Shown here in pieces: positions 25,845 to 34,358 of a stretch of DNA of 64,000 bases (its first letter is position 1; every line of letters begins with the position of its first letter). Origin of the DNA: Candidatus Enterococcus huntleyi. GTDB lineage: Bacteria; Bacillota; Bacilli; Lactobacillales; Enterococcaceae. The position numbers and the translations under genes are program-made. The notes under the pieces were generated by a model. That model was not told the origin of the DNA and ran no database searches. It was given only the letters and a program-made list of their open reading frames with translations. The stretch covers positions 45,260-109,259 of the forward strand of contig NZ_MAEJ01000011.1 of the NCBI RefSeq assembly GCF_009933175.1, read 5' to 3'.

Positions 25845-26789
25845 TTATTTTCCCCCTGCACTGTTTGTGTTCGTCACGTTTTGGACCAACTCGGTAAAGT
25901 AATTTTCCAAACTGTTTTCCTGTTTTTGGATTTGGTTGACTAAGATATCATTTTGCACCAATAATTTGTTAATGGCTTTAATTTCCAATGTTTCATCTAA
26001 AATACGAATCTGATTCCCTGTCGTTACTTCGAAATTCGTGATTTGGTTTTCATTCAAGATCATCGCCGCTTGCTTCGCATCTTCCACGTCAACGACAATC
26101 GCTGTCGTCACCAAGTTATCAAACTCTTCTTTCGAGATTTCTTGAATCATCATTCCTTCATTGATAAAACCAAAGCGATTCGATACTTGATATAATTCCG
26201 TTAAAATATGACTTGAGATGATGATTGTTGTATTACGCTCTCTGTTAATCCGTTCTAAAATTCCTCTAAATTCAATAATTGCGATTGGATCTAAACCATT
26301 GATTAGCTCATCTAAAATTAAGAAATCTGGGTTACTTACCAGAGCCATCGCGATTCCCAAACGTTGTTTCATCCCTAGTGAAAAGTTCTTGAACTTTTTC
26401 TTGCCTGTATCTGCCAAGTTAACGAACTCTAAGGTTTCCTCAATCACTGAGAAATCATGGATACCTTTTTGAATGCACATGATTTTCATATTTTGGTAAG
26501 CAGTCATTTTGTTGTACGCCGCTGGGCTTTCAATTACTGAACCTGTCCGTTGCAAACTATTTTGATAGCCTCTTGTGCCTTTTCTGTTTCCTAGTAAAGC
26601 AATTTCTCCACCAGATGCTTCTTTCGATAAATCTGTGATTAATTTCATGATCGTTGTTTTCCCTGAACCATTCCGACCAATCAGTCCGTAGATGTCACCT
26701 TTTTTCACCGTTAGTGAGACATTATTTAAAGCATATTGTTTTCCGAATTTCTTCGTTACATTATTTAAAGTTAGTATATTTTCAGTCAT
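25845..26789 (-). CDS. ABC transporter ATP-binding protein (BcrA/lantibiotic-immunity-like)
   Basis: A 314-residue ATPase. Walker A is GRNGSGKTT, signature FSLGMKQRLGIAMAL, and Walker B region FLILDELINGLDP. The Glu after the Walker B Asp is present, so it should hydrolyse ATP. A C-terminal extension of about 90 residues follows, as in BcrA/NukF-type proteins. The ATG at 26789 was chosen over an upstream frame start at 26831 because GAGGGGG precedes it. The gene starts just downstream of the tandem peptide-like repeats, which read in the same direction. Confidence 0.9.
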   Translation of the reverse strand: MTENILTLNNVTKKFGKQYALNNVSLTVKKGDIYGLIGRNGSGKTTIMKLITDLSKEASGGEIALLGNRKGTRGYQNSLQRTGSVIESPAAYNKMTAYQNMKIMCIQKGIHDFSVIEETLEFVNLADTGKKKFKNFSLGMKQRLGIAMALVSNPDFLILDELINGLDPIAIIEFRGILERINRERNTTIIISSHILTELYQVSNRFGFINEGMMIQEISKEEFDNLVTTAIVVDVEDAKQAAMILNENQITNFEVTTGNQIRILDETLEIKAINKLLVQNDILVNQIQKQENSLENYFTELVQNVTNTNSAGGK

Positions 26790-26846
26790 TGTTGTTTCCC
26801 CCTCTTTCGATAGTCTTACTTTACCAAGCATTTCTTAACTCAGGTC

Positions 26847-27032
26847 TTAACTAATTCTTAACTCTTTCTTAAATCGAAAAAAAGGACATTCATGAAAGAA
26901 ATATAAATTGCTATCGATAAGCATTTTTTGGCCTACACATCCTATTCCATACTGATTTCTTCTTGATATTTCCTTGAAATTTATTTTTGAAAACATGCTT
27001 TTAAGTGTTATCTTATTAATTTTTTCACTCAA
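26847..27032 (-). CDS. Putative small peptide gene, copy 1 (read-through form)
   Basis: A TTG start at 27032 lies about 11 bases after GAGGTGG. The frame gives 61 residues beginning MSEKINKITLKS and containing RRNQYGIGCVG. Where copy 2 has a stop directly after GCVG, this copy has CAA and continues for 27 residues beyond the repeat. It is Lys- and Ile-rich with many ATA and AGA codons, unlike the neighbouring genes. Expression is unproven. It reads toward the adjacent ABC transporter genes. It could equally be noncoding AT-rich DNA. Confidence 0.22.
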   Translation of the reverse strand: MSEKINKITLKSMFSKINFKEISRRNQYGIGCVGQKMLIDSNLYFFHECPFFRFKKELRIS

Positions 27033-27352
27033 ATTACTAGTTACCACCTCAAGCAATCGGGAATTTTTCCAAATAAAGAAAAAGTAAGTATACTTAACAT
27101 TTTGATATATTTTGCCCTATTAACCTTTTGAAGGATTTTGATGAATAAAAGACGGGCTACTCCAAAATATTAAGTATACTTAATATTTTGAGGTCTAATT
27201 TGGGACGTTCAATTTATTTTTCCTCAAAAAATACAAAAGGCACTTTTTCCTTAAAAATAAAAATAAAATTTTGAGACGGCGTTTTTAGTTCTCTTTCGGC
27301 AGATAATCTAGATTTTTGAATGTAAGCCTATCTTCAGATGTGTTATGTATCC
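26884..27352. repeat. Long tandem direct repeat, copy 1
   Basis: This segment recurs 548 bases later (27432-27900) with about 24 mismatches in 469 positions and no indels (about 95% identity by eye). Each copy contains two TTAAGTATACTTAA-type palindromes and, on the minus strand, a short open frame. Between the two conserved blocks lie 79 unmatched bases. Confidence 0.95.
27163..27190. repeat. 28-bp perfect palindrome in repeat copy 1
   Basis: Each half reads CAAAATATTAAGTA, centred at 27176/27177. The same core AAGTATACTT recurs at 27085-27096, and at 27633-27644 and 27711-27738 in copy 2 (one mismatch in the long palindrome). The shorter sites lie about 86 bases away, just upstream of the putative peptide start. 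They look like operators or cruciform-forming sites. Confidence 0.85.
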
Positions 27353-27431
27353 GTAAAAAATTGAATGGTAGATTTGCTTGATCTTATAGATTTTTACCTA
27401 TTTTGAACCATTTTATCCCCAGCAAAACAAT

Positions 27432-27900
27432 GGACATTCATGAAAGAAATATAAATTGCTATCGATAAGCACTTTTTAGCCTACACATCCTATTCCATAC
27501 AGATTTCTTCTTGATATTTCCTTAGAATTTATTTTTGAATATAAGCCTTTAAGTGTTATCTTATTAATTTTTTCACTCAAATTACTAGTTACCACCTCAA
27601 GCAATCGGGAATTTTTCCAAATAAAGAAAAAGTAAGTATACTTAACATTTTGGTATATTTTGCCCTATTAACCTTTTGAAGGATTTTGATGAATAAAAGA
27701 CGGGCTACTCCAAAACATTAAGTATACTTAATATTTTGAGGTCTAATTTGGGGCTATCAATTTATTTTTCCTCAAAAAATACAAAAGGCACCTTTTCCTT
27801 AAAAATAAAAATAAAATTCTGAGACGATGCTATTAATTTTCTTTCGGCAGATAATCTAGATTTTTGAATGTAAACCTGTCTTCAGATGTGTTATGTATCC
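27432..27900. repeat. Long tandem direct repeat, copy 2
   Basis: Second copy of the 548-bp-period repeat. It keeps the palindromes and the putative ribosome-binding site and start exactly. The differences cluster in the short open frame and near 27830-27840. Confidence 0.95.
27476..27580 (-). CDS. Putative 34-residue peptide gene, copy 2
   Basis: The same TTG start and GAGGTGG as copy 1 open a 34-residue frame starting MSEKINKITLKGLYSK and ending RRNLYGIGCVG, then TAA. Compared with copy 1 all six codon differences in this stretch change the amino acid or the stop, while the first eleven and last seven residues are identical. A third, decayed copy keeps the pattern INK-[IL]-x-[LF]-KG-[LI]-[YH]-SK-[IV]. 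The net charge is strongly positive, with one Cys near the C-terminus. It could be a secreted or signalling peptide, but no leader, processing gene or export gene was identified. Confidence 0.3.
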   Translation of the reverse strand: MSEKINKITLKGLYSKINSKEISRRNLYGIGCVG

Positions 27901-27926
27901 TTATAAATTGATCAGACTGTTTCTTG

Positions 27927-27992
27927 CTATTTCCCTGAAATTACTTTTGAATGTATTCCTTTAAACATTAGCTTATTGATTCTTTTAATCAG
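27927..27992 (-). pseudogene. Decayed third copy of the peptide-like frame
   Basis: Aligned with copy 2, this stretch keeps KG[IL][HY]SK and neighbouring similar residues. It has CTG at the start position and a TAG after 21 codons caused by a one-base deletion. Similarity at DNA level runs from about 27905 to 28015. The spacing to copy 2 is about 412 bases rather than 548. Confidence 0.35.
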
Positions 27993-28074
27993 AATAATAG
28001 CTAGCGAATCTAGCAATGAGATTAACGTACTTTGTTGAGCTGCTTGCGACCATACTGCAAACTTTTTTTTACAT

Positions 28075-28113
28075 TCAAAAAAAGCTACTCTCTTTTTAAC
28101 TAGAAAGTAGCTT
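28075..28113 (-). terminator. Intrinsic terminator after murR
   Basis: On the minus strand AAGCTACTTTCT / AGAGAGTAGCTT (one mismatch) is followed by a run of seven T. It lies just after the murR stop. Confidence 0.85.
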
Positions 28114-28121
28114 CCTTATCC

Positions 28122-28985
28122 TTATTTAAATGATTCTTTTTTATATTGTTCGACAACTTCTCTTGATTGTCGGATTCGCGTAATATTTTCGGTGTAGTTT
28201 TCTGAGACATAGGCATAAAATAAAACATCTATCGCCATAAACTGTGCTAACAATGAGCTAGTCGCAGCGCTTCGTAATTCAGCTTCATTTGAACGGACAG
28301 TTTGAATGCTGATATCCGTCATACCACTGATTGTGTTTGCCCCAAATTGTGTCATACTGATTGTTTTTAAGCCTGAGTTTTTGGCAACCTTCAACAAATG
28401 GATAACTTCTTTGGTCTCTCCAGAGTTAGAAATTCCGATAAATACGGCTTCTTTCACTGCAGAAGTTAAAATCACTAAGAATAAATGTGCATCTGATAAG
28501 CAGACCACTGTTTTTCCGATTCGATTCCATTTTTGAGCGATATTTTCAGCTACTAGATAAGAAGCTCCTAGTCCATAAACATAGACGATTGGCGCTTTTC
28601 GAATAAGTTGATTGGTTGCGTCAATTACCTCTTCATCAATTAGGTTGACCGTTTCTCTCATTGATTGGTAGGCATTCCCTAGCAATTTATTTTTGATATC
28701 TTTCACTGGTTCCCCTTGGGAAATATCTGAATACTCTGTGTATCTCGGTGCATCTACTTCGGCGGATAGTTTTAATTTTAGTTCGGTAAAACCTGAAATA
28801 CCGATTGAACGACAAAAGCGAATGACGGATGCTGGACTTGTCTGAGAAGCTTTGGCTAGTTCACTAGCAGTCATCTGGATAACTGCATCCGGTGTATCTA
28901 AAACCATTTGAGCAATCTTTTTTTCGGATTGCGTTAATTCATTAAAAATACTTTTTACTCGGTGATGAATATGCTTCTCTTTCAT
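28122..28985 (-). CDS. murR: MurR/RpiR-family transcriptional regulator
   Basis: A 287-residue regulator. Residues about 1-77 form the RpiR helix-turn-helix (ASELAKASQTSPASVIRFCRSIG). Residues about 120-250 form a SIS sugar-phosphate-binding domain (VYVYGLGASYLVAENIAQKW; FIGISNSGETKEVIHLL). It is 12 bases downstream of anmK and belongs to the MurNAc salvage locus. The expected effector is MurNAc-6-phosphate. Candidate operators with a GRAATTTTATTWC core lie at the murQ promoter. Confidence 0.9.
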   Translation of the reverse strand: MKEKHIHHRVKSIFNELTQSEKKIAQMVLDTPDAVIQMTASELAKASQTSPASVIRFCRSIGISGFTELKLKLSAEVDAPRYTEYSDISQGEPVKDIKNKLLGNAYQSMRETVNLIDEEVIDATNQLIRKAPIVYVYGLGASYLVAENIAQKWNRIGKTVVCLSDAHLFLVILTSAVKEAVFIGISNSGETKEVIHLLKVAKNSGLKTISMTQFGANTISGMTDISIQTVRSNEAELRSAATSSLLAQFMAIDVLFYAYVSENYTENITRIRQSREVVEQYKKESFK

Positions 28986-28997
28986 GCTTAGCCCTCC

Positions 28998-30131
28998 CTA
29001 TACGTAATAGGTAATTTTCCCTAAAATCACTTCTTTAGCTGCACCAGTCGCGCTAGGTACATTACTTGGTAAATGATGATAAGTTTGATTGCCTAAAATG
29101 ACCATCGCAATTGCCTCTTTCGCTTCAGAGGAGTTGCCTAAGTCTTCTTGTGTCTTCACAGCCACCTCAGGTAAATTCTCTTTAATCATCGCAACCAATA
29201 CTTTATTATAACTGCCGCCCCCACCAATAATCAACTCTGTTTTGCCACTAATGAATGGTGCCAGTGCTTCTGCAATCGATTTTGCGGTAAATAAGGTAGC
29301 CGTTCGAATCCAATCGTTGGCTGATAAATCATAAGCCTCTATCAGCTGTGCCGTATATTCACGGCCAAAATCTTCACGGCCAGTTGTTTTTGGGAAGTCT
29401 TTTTTCAGATAAGGATGGCTCATCATTTTAGCTAAGACCATTTCATCGACTACGCCATCTGCGGCATACTGTCCATCTTTATCATATTCTACTTGATAAA
29501 AATGTCTACACAGCTCATCGATAATCATGTTCCCTGGCCCGGTATCAAAGGCAATAATTGCTTGCTCATTCTCAGTCGCAGGGAGAATAGTCGCATTGCC
29601 TATACCACCGATATTCTGCAAAATTCGCGTAACATTCGGCATCTGATATAGAACAATTTCTGAGTAAGGAACGATAGGAGCACCTTGTCCGCCAACTGCC
29701 ATATCGCGGTAGCGGAAATCAGAAATGACCGTTGTTTTTGTTTTCTCGGCAATAATACTCGACTCACCTAGCTGTAACGTTGAGGCCACATAGTCCTCTA
29801 AGCCATTCGGAATGTGGTAAATCGTTTGTCCATGTGAAGCAACAAATAATAAGTCGGAGCTCATTAATTTATTTTTTTCACATATTTTAAGCACTGCTTC
29901 TCCAAAAACTTCACCCAATTCAAAATTCAAACTACATAATAATACGTTACTTGATTCGTCAACAGATAAACTTTTTTCTATACGATTTTTCATTTCTTTA
30001 GAAAATGGCACGGTGATAAAATCAATTAATCTGACCTTAGTCTCAAGGCTGACCCCTTCAATCTCCACCAGAGCAACATCTACACCATCTAACGAAGTCC
30101 CTGACATCAATCCTACTGCATAATTAGCCAT
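28998..30131 (-). CDS. anmK: Anhydro-N-acetylmuramic acid kinase
   Basis: A 377-residue kinase that opens and phosphorylates 1,6-anhydro-MurNAc to MurNAc-6-phosphate during cell-wall recycling. The ATP-binding GLMSGTSLDGVD is at residues 7-18. IGGIGNATILP, FDTGPGNMIIDE and the C-terminal IIGGGGSYNKVL are family signatures. The length is normal. The product feeds the MurQ etherase encoded upstream in the cluster. The 246-base gap to mupG may hold a separate promoter. Confidence 0.95.
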   Translation of the reverse strand: MANYAVGLMSGTSLDGVDVALVEIEGVSLETKVRLIDFITVPFSKEMKNRIEKSLSVDESSNVLLCSLNFELGEVFGEAVLKICEKNKLMSSDLLFVASHGQTIYHIPNGLEDYVASTLQLGESSIIAEKTKTTVISDFRYRDMAVGGQGAPIVPYSEIVLYQMPNVTRILQNIGGIGNATILPATENEQAIIAFDTGPGNMIIDELCRHFYQVEYDKDGQYAADGVVDEMVLAKMMSHPYLKKDFPKTTGREDFGREYTAQLIEAYDLSANDWIRTATLFTAKSIAEALAPFISGKTELIIGGGGSYNKVLVAMIKENLPEVAVKTQEDLGNSSEAKEAIAMVILGNQTYHHLPSNVPSATGAAKEVILGKITYYV

Positions 30132-30377
30132 CTTTTCTCCCTCACTCTCCTAACATTGAAAGAAATAAGCCAAAACTCACGAAAATTGTAAGAGTACCAA
30201 CTAGGAAATAACCAATCACGATACAATCAATTCCTTATGTTCTCTTATTTTGTGAGTTCCAGCTTCTCTACTTTTTTGTTATTTTAATTCTTGCACTAAA
30301 CAAATTGCTTCTATATAAAATATAATCATATACGCTGATCCGTCATCCTGGCCATAAACAGTCAGTTACACTTTCCC

Positions 30378-31472
30378 CTACTCTGCTGCCACTTCGCGAA
30401 AAGTAAACTTTTGCCATGGTTTGATGTAAGGAAGTAACGCTTGATCTTCTTTTGTGATTTTCCCTACTACATTAGATTTCCCAGAATTTTCCATTGAACG
30501 TAGCGCTATCTGTAATTCCCCCGCATAATGCGCGTATAGAGACGTTTCTACGATAATATCGCCTACTTCCATATTTGGCGTATTGAATGGGTCAAATTGA
30601 TGCCCTTTATACTTTACGCGACTTTGCGTTGAACGAATCACGTAATCAGAAACATCGCCACGATTAAAATGAAACTCTTCTAGCACAATTTTACGCTCCA
30701 GCTCAGGAATCTGTTCGTCTAATACACAATCCAATGTCAGCTTATACGGATCGATTTCACTTAACGCGCGCAATTCTTCTTCCGAAGCAAACGCATTAGC
30801 GATAATCACATCATCAACTAATTCTGTCGCCCACAAATGTTTGGCTTGGGTCGTAATCGGCCATTCTCGATGCATTTCTAAGGTACATAAACCCTCTTCT
30901 ACAGGCCATGGACCAATCGTTGCGCTTGGAGAATTTACAAATGCAGCTGTCTGGATCCCTTTTTCTTTATAAATGGTCGTTGTCTTTACAAAATGTTCAT
31001 AGCTCAAGCCAGTATATCGATGCGGATAAAAATTATGACACCCTAAAAGTTTAGTTGAATTGGCTTGATAGCTGAGAATATTTTCCAAATATCTTGTACC
31101 TGAGCTAATATTTAACTCAATCATCAAGTCCTGTGGATTAAAGGTCATAATTGATTCTTCATTCCCAGTAAATCCCATGTCTAATCGAATCCCATCAGCT
31201 CCGATTTCTTTAAAGAATGATAAATCATCATAACTAATGCCTAATTCACCAAAAACCTTAGGGCTGACATCAGCAATAACTTCTAGTCCCAGTTCTTTTG
31301 CAAAATGTATGGTTTCAGTAAATTCTTCAACAATCTTCTCTTTTCCTTCATCAACAGATAATAAACAAGTAAAGACTCGTTTAAAGTTATATTTTGCAGC
31401 GAGTGCCAGATAGGCTTTGATTTCTGCCACACTGCTATGGTTCGGGTATACCGAAATTCCTAATCGTCTCAT
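30378..31472 (-). CDS. mupG: DUF871 / MupG-type 6-phospho-N-acetylmuramidase
   Basis: A 364-residue protein with an N-terminal TIM-barrel (RRLGISVYPNHSS; IRLDMGFTGNEE; GCHNFYPHRYTGLSYEHF) and a C-terminal cyclophilin-like domain, as in the DUF871 family. S. aureus MupG of this family cleaves MurNAc-6-phosphate-GlcNAc, a product of PTS uptake of the wall disaccharide. The start was placed at 31472 because the stop of the kinase gene overlaps it as TAATG. An ATG four codons earlier lacks ribosome-binding-site spacing. It is co-transcribed with the kinase. Confidence 0.85.
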   Translation of the reverse strand: MRRLGISVYPNHSSVAEIKAYLALAAKYNFKRVFTCLLSVDEGKEKIVEEFTETIHFAKELGLEVIADVSPKVFGELGISYDDLSFFKEIGADGIRLDMGFTGNEESIMTFNPQDLMIELNISSGTRYLENILSYQANSTKLLGCHNFYPHRYTGLSYEHFVKTTTIYKEKGIQTAAFVNSPSATIGPWPVEEGLCTLEMHREWPITTQAKHLWATELVDDVIIANAFASEEELRALSEIDPYKLTLDCVLDEQIPELERKIVLEEFHFNRGDVSDYVIRSTQSRVKYKGHQFDPFNTPNMEVGDIIVETSLYAHYAGELQIALRSMENSGKSNVVGKITKEDQALLPYIKPWQKFTFREVAAE

Positions 31473-32368
31473 TAATTTTGCCATCCCTCTTTATAATAAT
31501 AATAGGCGCCTTTTGTAATCGGTTCTGACTTAAATAAAGGCATTATCTTCAGCTGCTTATCAGTTAACGAATCAAAGAAAGCTTTCTTAAAGTGTTCATT
31601 TTTCTCAACAACACTGCCATTTAGTCCCAGTAAAACAGGTCCATCTGCTCGCGTCATTCTCTTGGCCAACTGTATAACTTGTCTTGCTAGTGACTGACCC
31701 GAGCTTTGAAGAATTTCTTGCGCTACTAGATTATTCGTTCCCAATTCTCCTACAAGTGCAGCGAGCTCAGCTAACTCCCCTTTATTTAATTGATAAGCAA
31801 GCTTCACTAACGTATACACATCTTGGCAGTGAAAATGAGCGAAGATAGCTAAACTAAATTCACTAAATGGCTGACCTGCATCAGCTTCGGACAACACGTA
31901 TTGAATCGCTCGTTTAGCAATATCATAGGCACTTCCCTCATCGCCAAACAAATGTCCCCAACCACCTACACGAAGCCATTGTTTCTGTTGGTAACCTAAA
32001 ACTAGCGAACCCGTCCCAGAGATAACCAAAATTCCATCTTTTCCTTTTAGAATCGATAAATGTGCCAGCTGTCCGTCATTCATCATAACCAGTGGCACCT
32101 CAAACTGTGAAAATTCTTCTTCTAATTGCACTTTTAAGCCACTGCTATCCAATCCTGCCAGCCCAATGACAATTAGTTGACAACCATTTCCATTTCTCGA
32201 AATTATTGTTTCAATAGCCTGATTTATATTTGCAACTCCCGTCTCATAATCCACTAACGGATTACCAAACCCGGTTGTACATTGATTGAGCAATTCGCCA
32301 TCAATCGTATACGCAGCAGCTTGTGTTTTTGTGCCGCCACTATCTACCCCAATAATATAAGATATCAT
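31472..32368 (-). CDS. murK: BadF/BadG-type sugar kinase (N-acetylglucosamine / MurNAc kinase, MurK-like)
   Basis: A 298-residue ASKHA kinase. Phosphate 1 motif is GVDSGGTKTQAAAY, the adenosine/phosphate 2 region is ILVISGTGSLVLG, and GGWGHLFGDEGSAYDIAKRAI is typical of the N-acetylglucosamine kinase-like family. In Clostridium the homologue MurK phosphorylates MurNAc and GlcNAc. Here it would phosphorylate amino sugars released by MupG. Its start overlaps the membrane-protein gene by 4 bases, and its stop overlaps mupG, so all three are coupled. Confidence 0.85.
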   Translation of the reverse strand: MISYIIGVDSGGTKTQAAAYTIDGELLNQCTTGFGNPLVDYETGVANINQAIETIISRNGNGCQLIVIGLAGLDSSGLKVQLEEEFSQFEVPLVMMNDGQLAHLSILKGKDGILVISGTGSLVLGYQQKQWLRVGGWGHLFGDEGSAYDIAKRAIQYVLSEADAGQPFSEFSLAIFAHFHCQDVYTLVKLAYQLNKGELAELAALVGELGTNNLVAQEILQSSGQSLARQVIQLAKRMTRADGPVLLGLNGSVVEKNEHFKKAFFDSLTDKQLKIMPLFKSEPITKGAYYYYKEGWQN

Positions 32369-32661
32369 TTCGAATCCTTCTTCTCAGCCGGAACAATGCC
32401 CCGATACTGCCCACGCTCAAGTAATAAACGGGTCGTTTCAAAGAAAATAATTGCTAAAACACCACTTGATACATAAAGTATTTGTTTGAAAAACATGGGT
32501 AAATTAGGAAATAGAATACTTGGAATAAGGATGATTAGAAAAACCAACGATCCCGTAATCCAACGATTTGGCAACCAATTTTTCTTTTCTAAATAATGAG
32601 TCAATAACATTCCTGCCACGACAAATCCAATAATTCCAATAATAAGTAAATATTTTAACAT
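32365..32661 (-). CDS. Small membrane protein in the MurNAc cluster
   Basis: A 98-residue protein with three hydrophobic segments (residues about 3-20, 33-52 and 56-75) and a charged tail. The function is unknown. The ATG at 32661 was chosen because GGAGG lies 10 bases before it. The frame opens 11 codons earlier. It overlaps the sugar kinase gene (ATGA), indicating co-expression. Confidence 0.7.
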   Translation of the reverse strand: MLKYLLIIGIIGFVVAGMLLTHYLEKKNWLPNRWITGSLVFLIILIPSILFPNLPMFFKQILYVSSGVLAIIFFETTRLLLERGQYRGIVPAEKKDSK

Positions 32662-32864
32662 CTCACGACTTCCTCCCATATCCATATTTTTCACTACTAT
32701 AATTCTTACTATTACTGTTATAGAAATTTCAAATCAATCATATATACTCCATTTAAATTGCTGTATCACTCTGTTATTCCTAATACCAGTAGAGAGGATG
32801 AGCTTTGTCCCAGCATTCCGCCAAGTCTTCAGCCCATCTTCTTTACTAGAAAATAGGAGGATTA

Positions 32865-32902
32865 TAAAAATGCGTAAATAAGAAGAATACTCTTATTTAT
32901 GC
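32865..32902 (-). terminator. Terminator after the MurNAc-cluster PTS IIC gene
   Basis: On the minus strand GCATAAATAAGAG / CTTCTTATTTACGC (imperfect) is followed by ATTTTTATAA. It starts inside the last codons of the IIC gene. Read-through would be needed for one transcript to cover the whole cluster. Confidence 0.65.
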
Positions 32903-34207
32903 TTGAACGGCTTCTTTATTTTCATTTGCTGCAGCTAACTCTTCTTCCACCATTTTTTTATCATAGATACGAACAAATGGGAAGTAAATTGCCATCGCAA
33001 CAAGAACGTTAATAACAACCAACACGATCATTCGCCAATCATTTCCTGAAGATAGGTAGGCACCGATTGGCGCTGGTAGAGTCCAAGCTTGGTTACTGAT
33101 AAAGCCATTGACTATCCCAAGTTTCACTGCAAAATAACTAATTGTGCTTGTTACTAGCGGTGCTGTGATAAATGGAATTGCCAAGATTGGATTCATGATA
33201 ATTGGCACACCGAAAATCAACATTTCATTGATATTGAAAATTCCAGGAATAAGTGAGAAACGTCCCACTTGTTTTAGGAATGTTGAGCGACAAAATAGTA
33301 ACAAAATACAAATTGAAATTGAAACACCCGCACCACCAATTGTGACAGTCCATTGGTAAAATTGTTCTGGTGCAATATAAGGTAATTGCGTAATTGGTGT
33401 ACCATCAGCAAAAGCTGCCGCATTCCCATCCAACATCACTAACCACATTGGGCGAACAAGTGAACCAATAATACTCATTCCGTGAACGCCGGCTGCCCAT
33501 AATAAATGGATAAAGAACATCGGTAAGAGTACCCCAATTAAATTATTCCCCATAATATCAACTAATGGCGAGAATAAATCTAATAACATTTTGTTAATAT
33601 CTAAGCCTAAGATAACACGGATGACCCAGACAAAGGTTAAGATAAACGCCCCAGGAATAAGTGCTTCAAAACTTCTTGCTACAGCTGGTGGCACTTGTTC
33701 TGGCATGCGAATCGTAATATTATGTGTTGTGAATAAACGATACATTTCGCTGGCAAAAATCATTGCTATAATTGCTGAGAACATTCCTGAACCACCTAAA
33801 TAGTTCATCGGTAAGACCCATCCAAGAGCTTGTCCTTCTGGTAATAATTCATCAACATTGACAGGAATCGTAAGCATTAAGAACGTTGCAAGGGAAAGTA
33901 TCCCACCTGTAATCCCATCTAATTTGTACGATTTAGTCAAGTTATACCCCATGCTAAACGCACCATAAATTCCTAATAGCCCCATAGTAATTCTAAACGG
34001 AATCGCTAGATCAGCCGTATAAGGTTTAATCCAATCGACATAGCCAGGAATTGGTAAGTTCGCGATTGTTAAAAACAGCGTCCCAATCATAATTAAAGAC
34101 AACGTTGAAATAACCCCATTACGAATTGCTTTCATATGTCGTTGTTCAGCAAATTTTGCCATCGGTGGCATTAATTTTACTTCAATCCAACTTAAAACTG
34201 CATTCAT
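32897..34207 (-). CDS. PTS lactose/cellobiose-family subunit IIC in the MurNAc cluster
   Basis: A 436-residue membrane transporter of the CelB/LacE-type IIC family with about ten segments. Family features are FAEQRHMKAIRNGVISTLSLIMIGTLF at the start, HGMSIIGSLVRPMW, and FNINEMLIFGVPIIMNP near residue 325. No IIA or IIB is encoded with it, so it must use phosphocarriers made elsewhere. It differs from E. coli and S. aureus MurP, which are glucose-family IIBC proteins. From context it probably imports a MurNAc-containing sugar such as the MurNAc-GlcNAc disaccharide. It lies 151 bases downstream of murQ. Confidence 0.85.
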   Translation of the reverse strand: MNAVLSWIEVKLMPPMAKFAEQRHMKAIRNGVISTLSLIMIGTLFLTIANLPIPGYVDWIKPYTADLAIPFRITMGLLGIYGAFSMGYNLTKSYKLDGITGGILSLATFLMLTIPVNVDELLPEGQALGWVLPMNYLGGSGMFSAIIAMIFASEMYRLFTTHNITIRMPEQVPPAVARSFEALIPGAFILTFVWVIRVILGLDINKMLLDLFSPLVDIMGNNLIGVLLPMFFIHLLWAAGVHGMSIIGSLVRPMWLVMLDGNAAAFADGTPITQLPYIAPEQFYQWTVTIGGAGVSISICILLLFCRSTFLKQVGRFSLIPGIFNINEMLIFGVPIIMNPILAIPFITAPLVTSTISYFAVKLGIVNGFISNQAWTLPAPIGAYLSSGNDWRMIVLVVINVLVAMAIYFPFVRIYDKKMVEEELAAANENKEAVQA

Positions 34208-34358
34208 TTATTTTCCATCTCCTAATCATTTTGTCTCTATTTTTCTCTAACATCTTTCACAAAAGTTAGCTTATTAGTGCAAATAAATTTTCTGCTTAAT
34301 GAAATAAACTAGATTTCCATTTCACTTCATTGCTTAAACTATACCTGATAAATAGAAA

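Larger units (their letters stand above)
26832..28121. other. AT-rich repeat region between ABC transporter and murR
   Basis: These 1.29 kb contain the two full repeat copies, the decayed third copy and the murR terminator, with no ordinary-length gene. The 79 bases at 27353-27431 are unique. Confidence 0.8.

Noticed and set aside
27478..27580. YGIGC in the putative peptide as a class IIa (pediocin) YGNGV motif
   Set aside because: The motif is at the C-terminus instead of the mature N-terminus, only one Cys is present and there is no double-glycine leader, so it is not a pediocin-like bacteriocin.
26884..27900. Repeat region as a CRISPR array or insertion sequence
   Set aside because: There are only two long copies plus a decayed one, with no short regular repeats and spacers. 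No transposase frame, terminal inverted repeats or target duplication was seen.
32856..32883. AGGAGG followed by ATG CGT AAA TAA on the plus strand
   Set aside because: It is a three-codon frame overlapping the minus-strand terminator. It is probably coincidental or a gene relic and too short to call.
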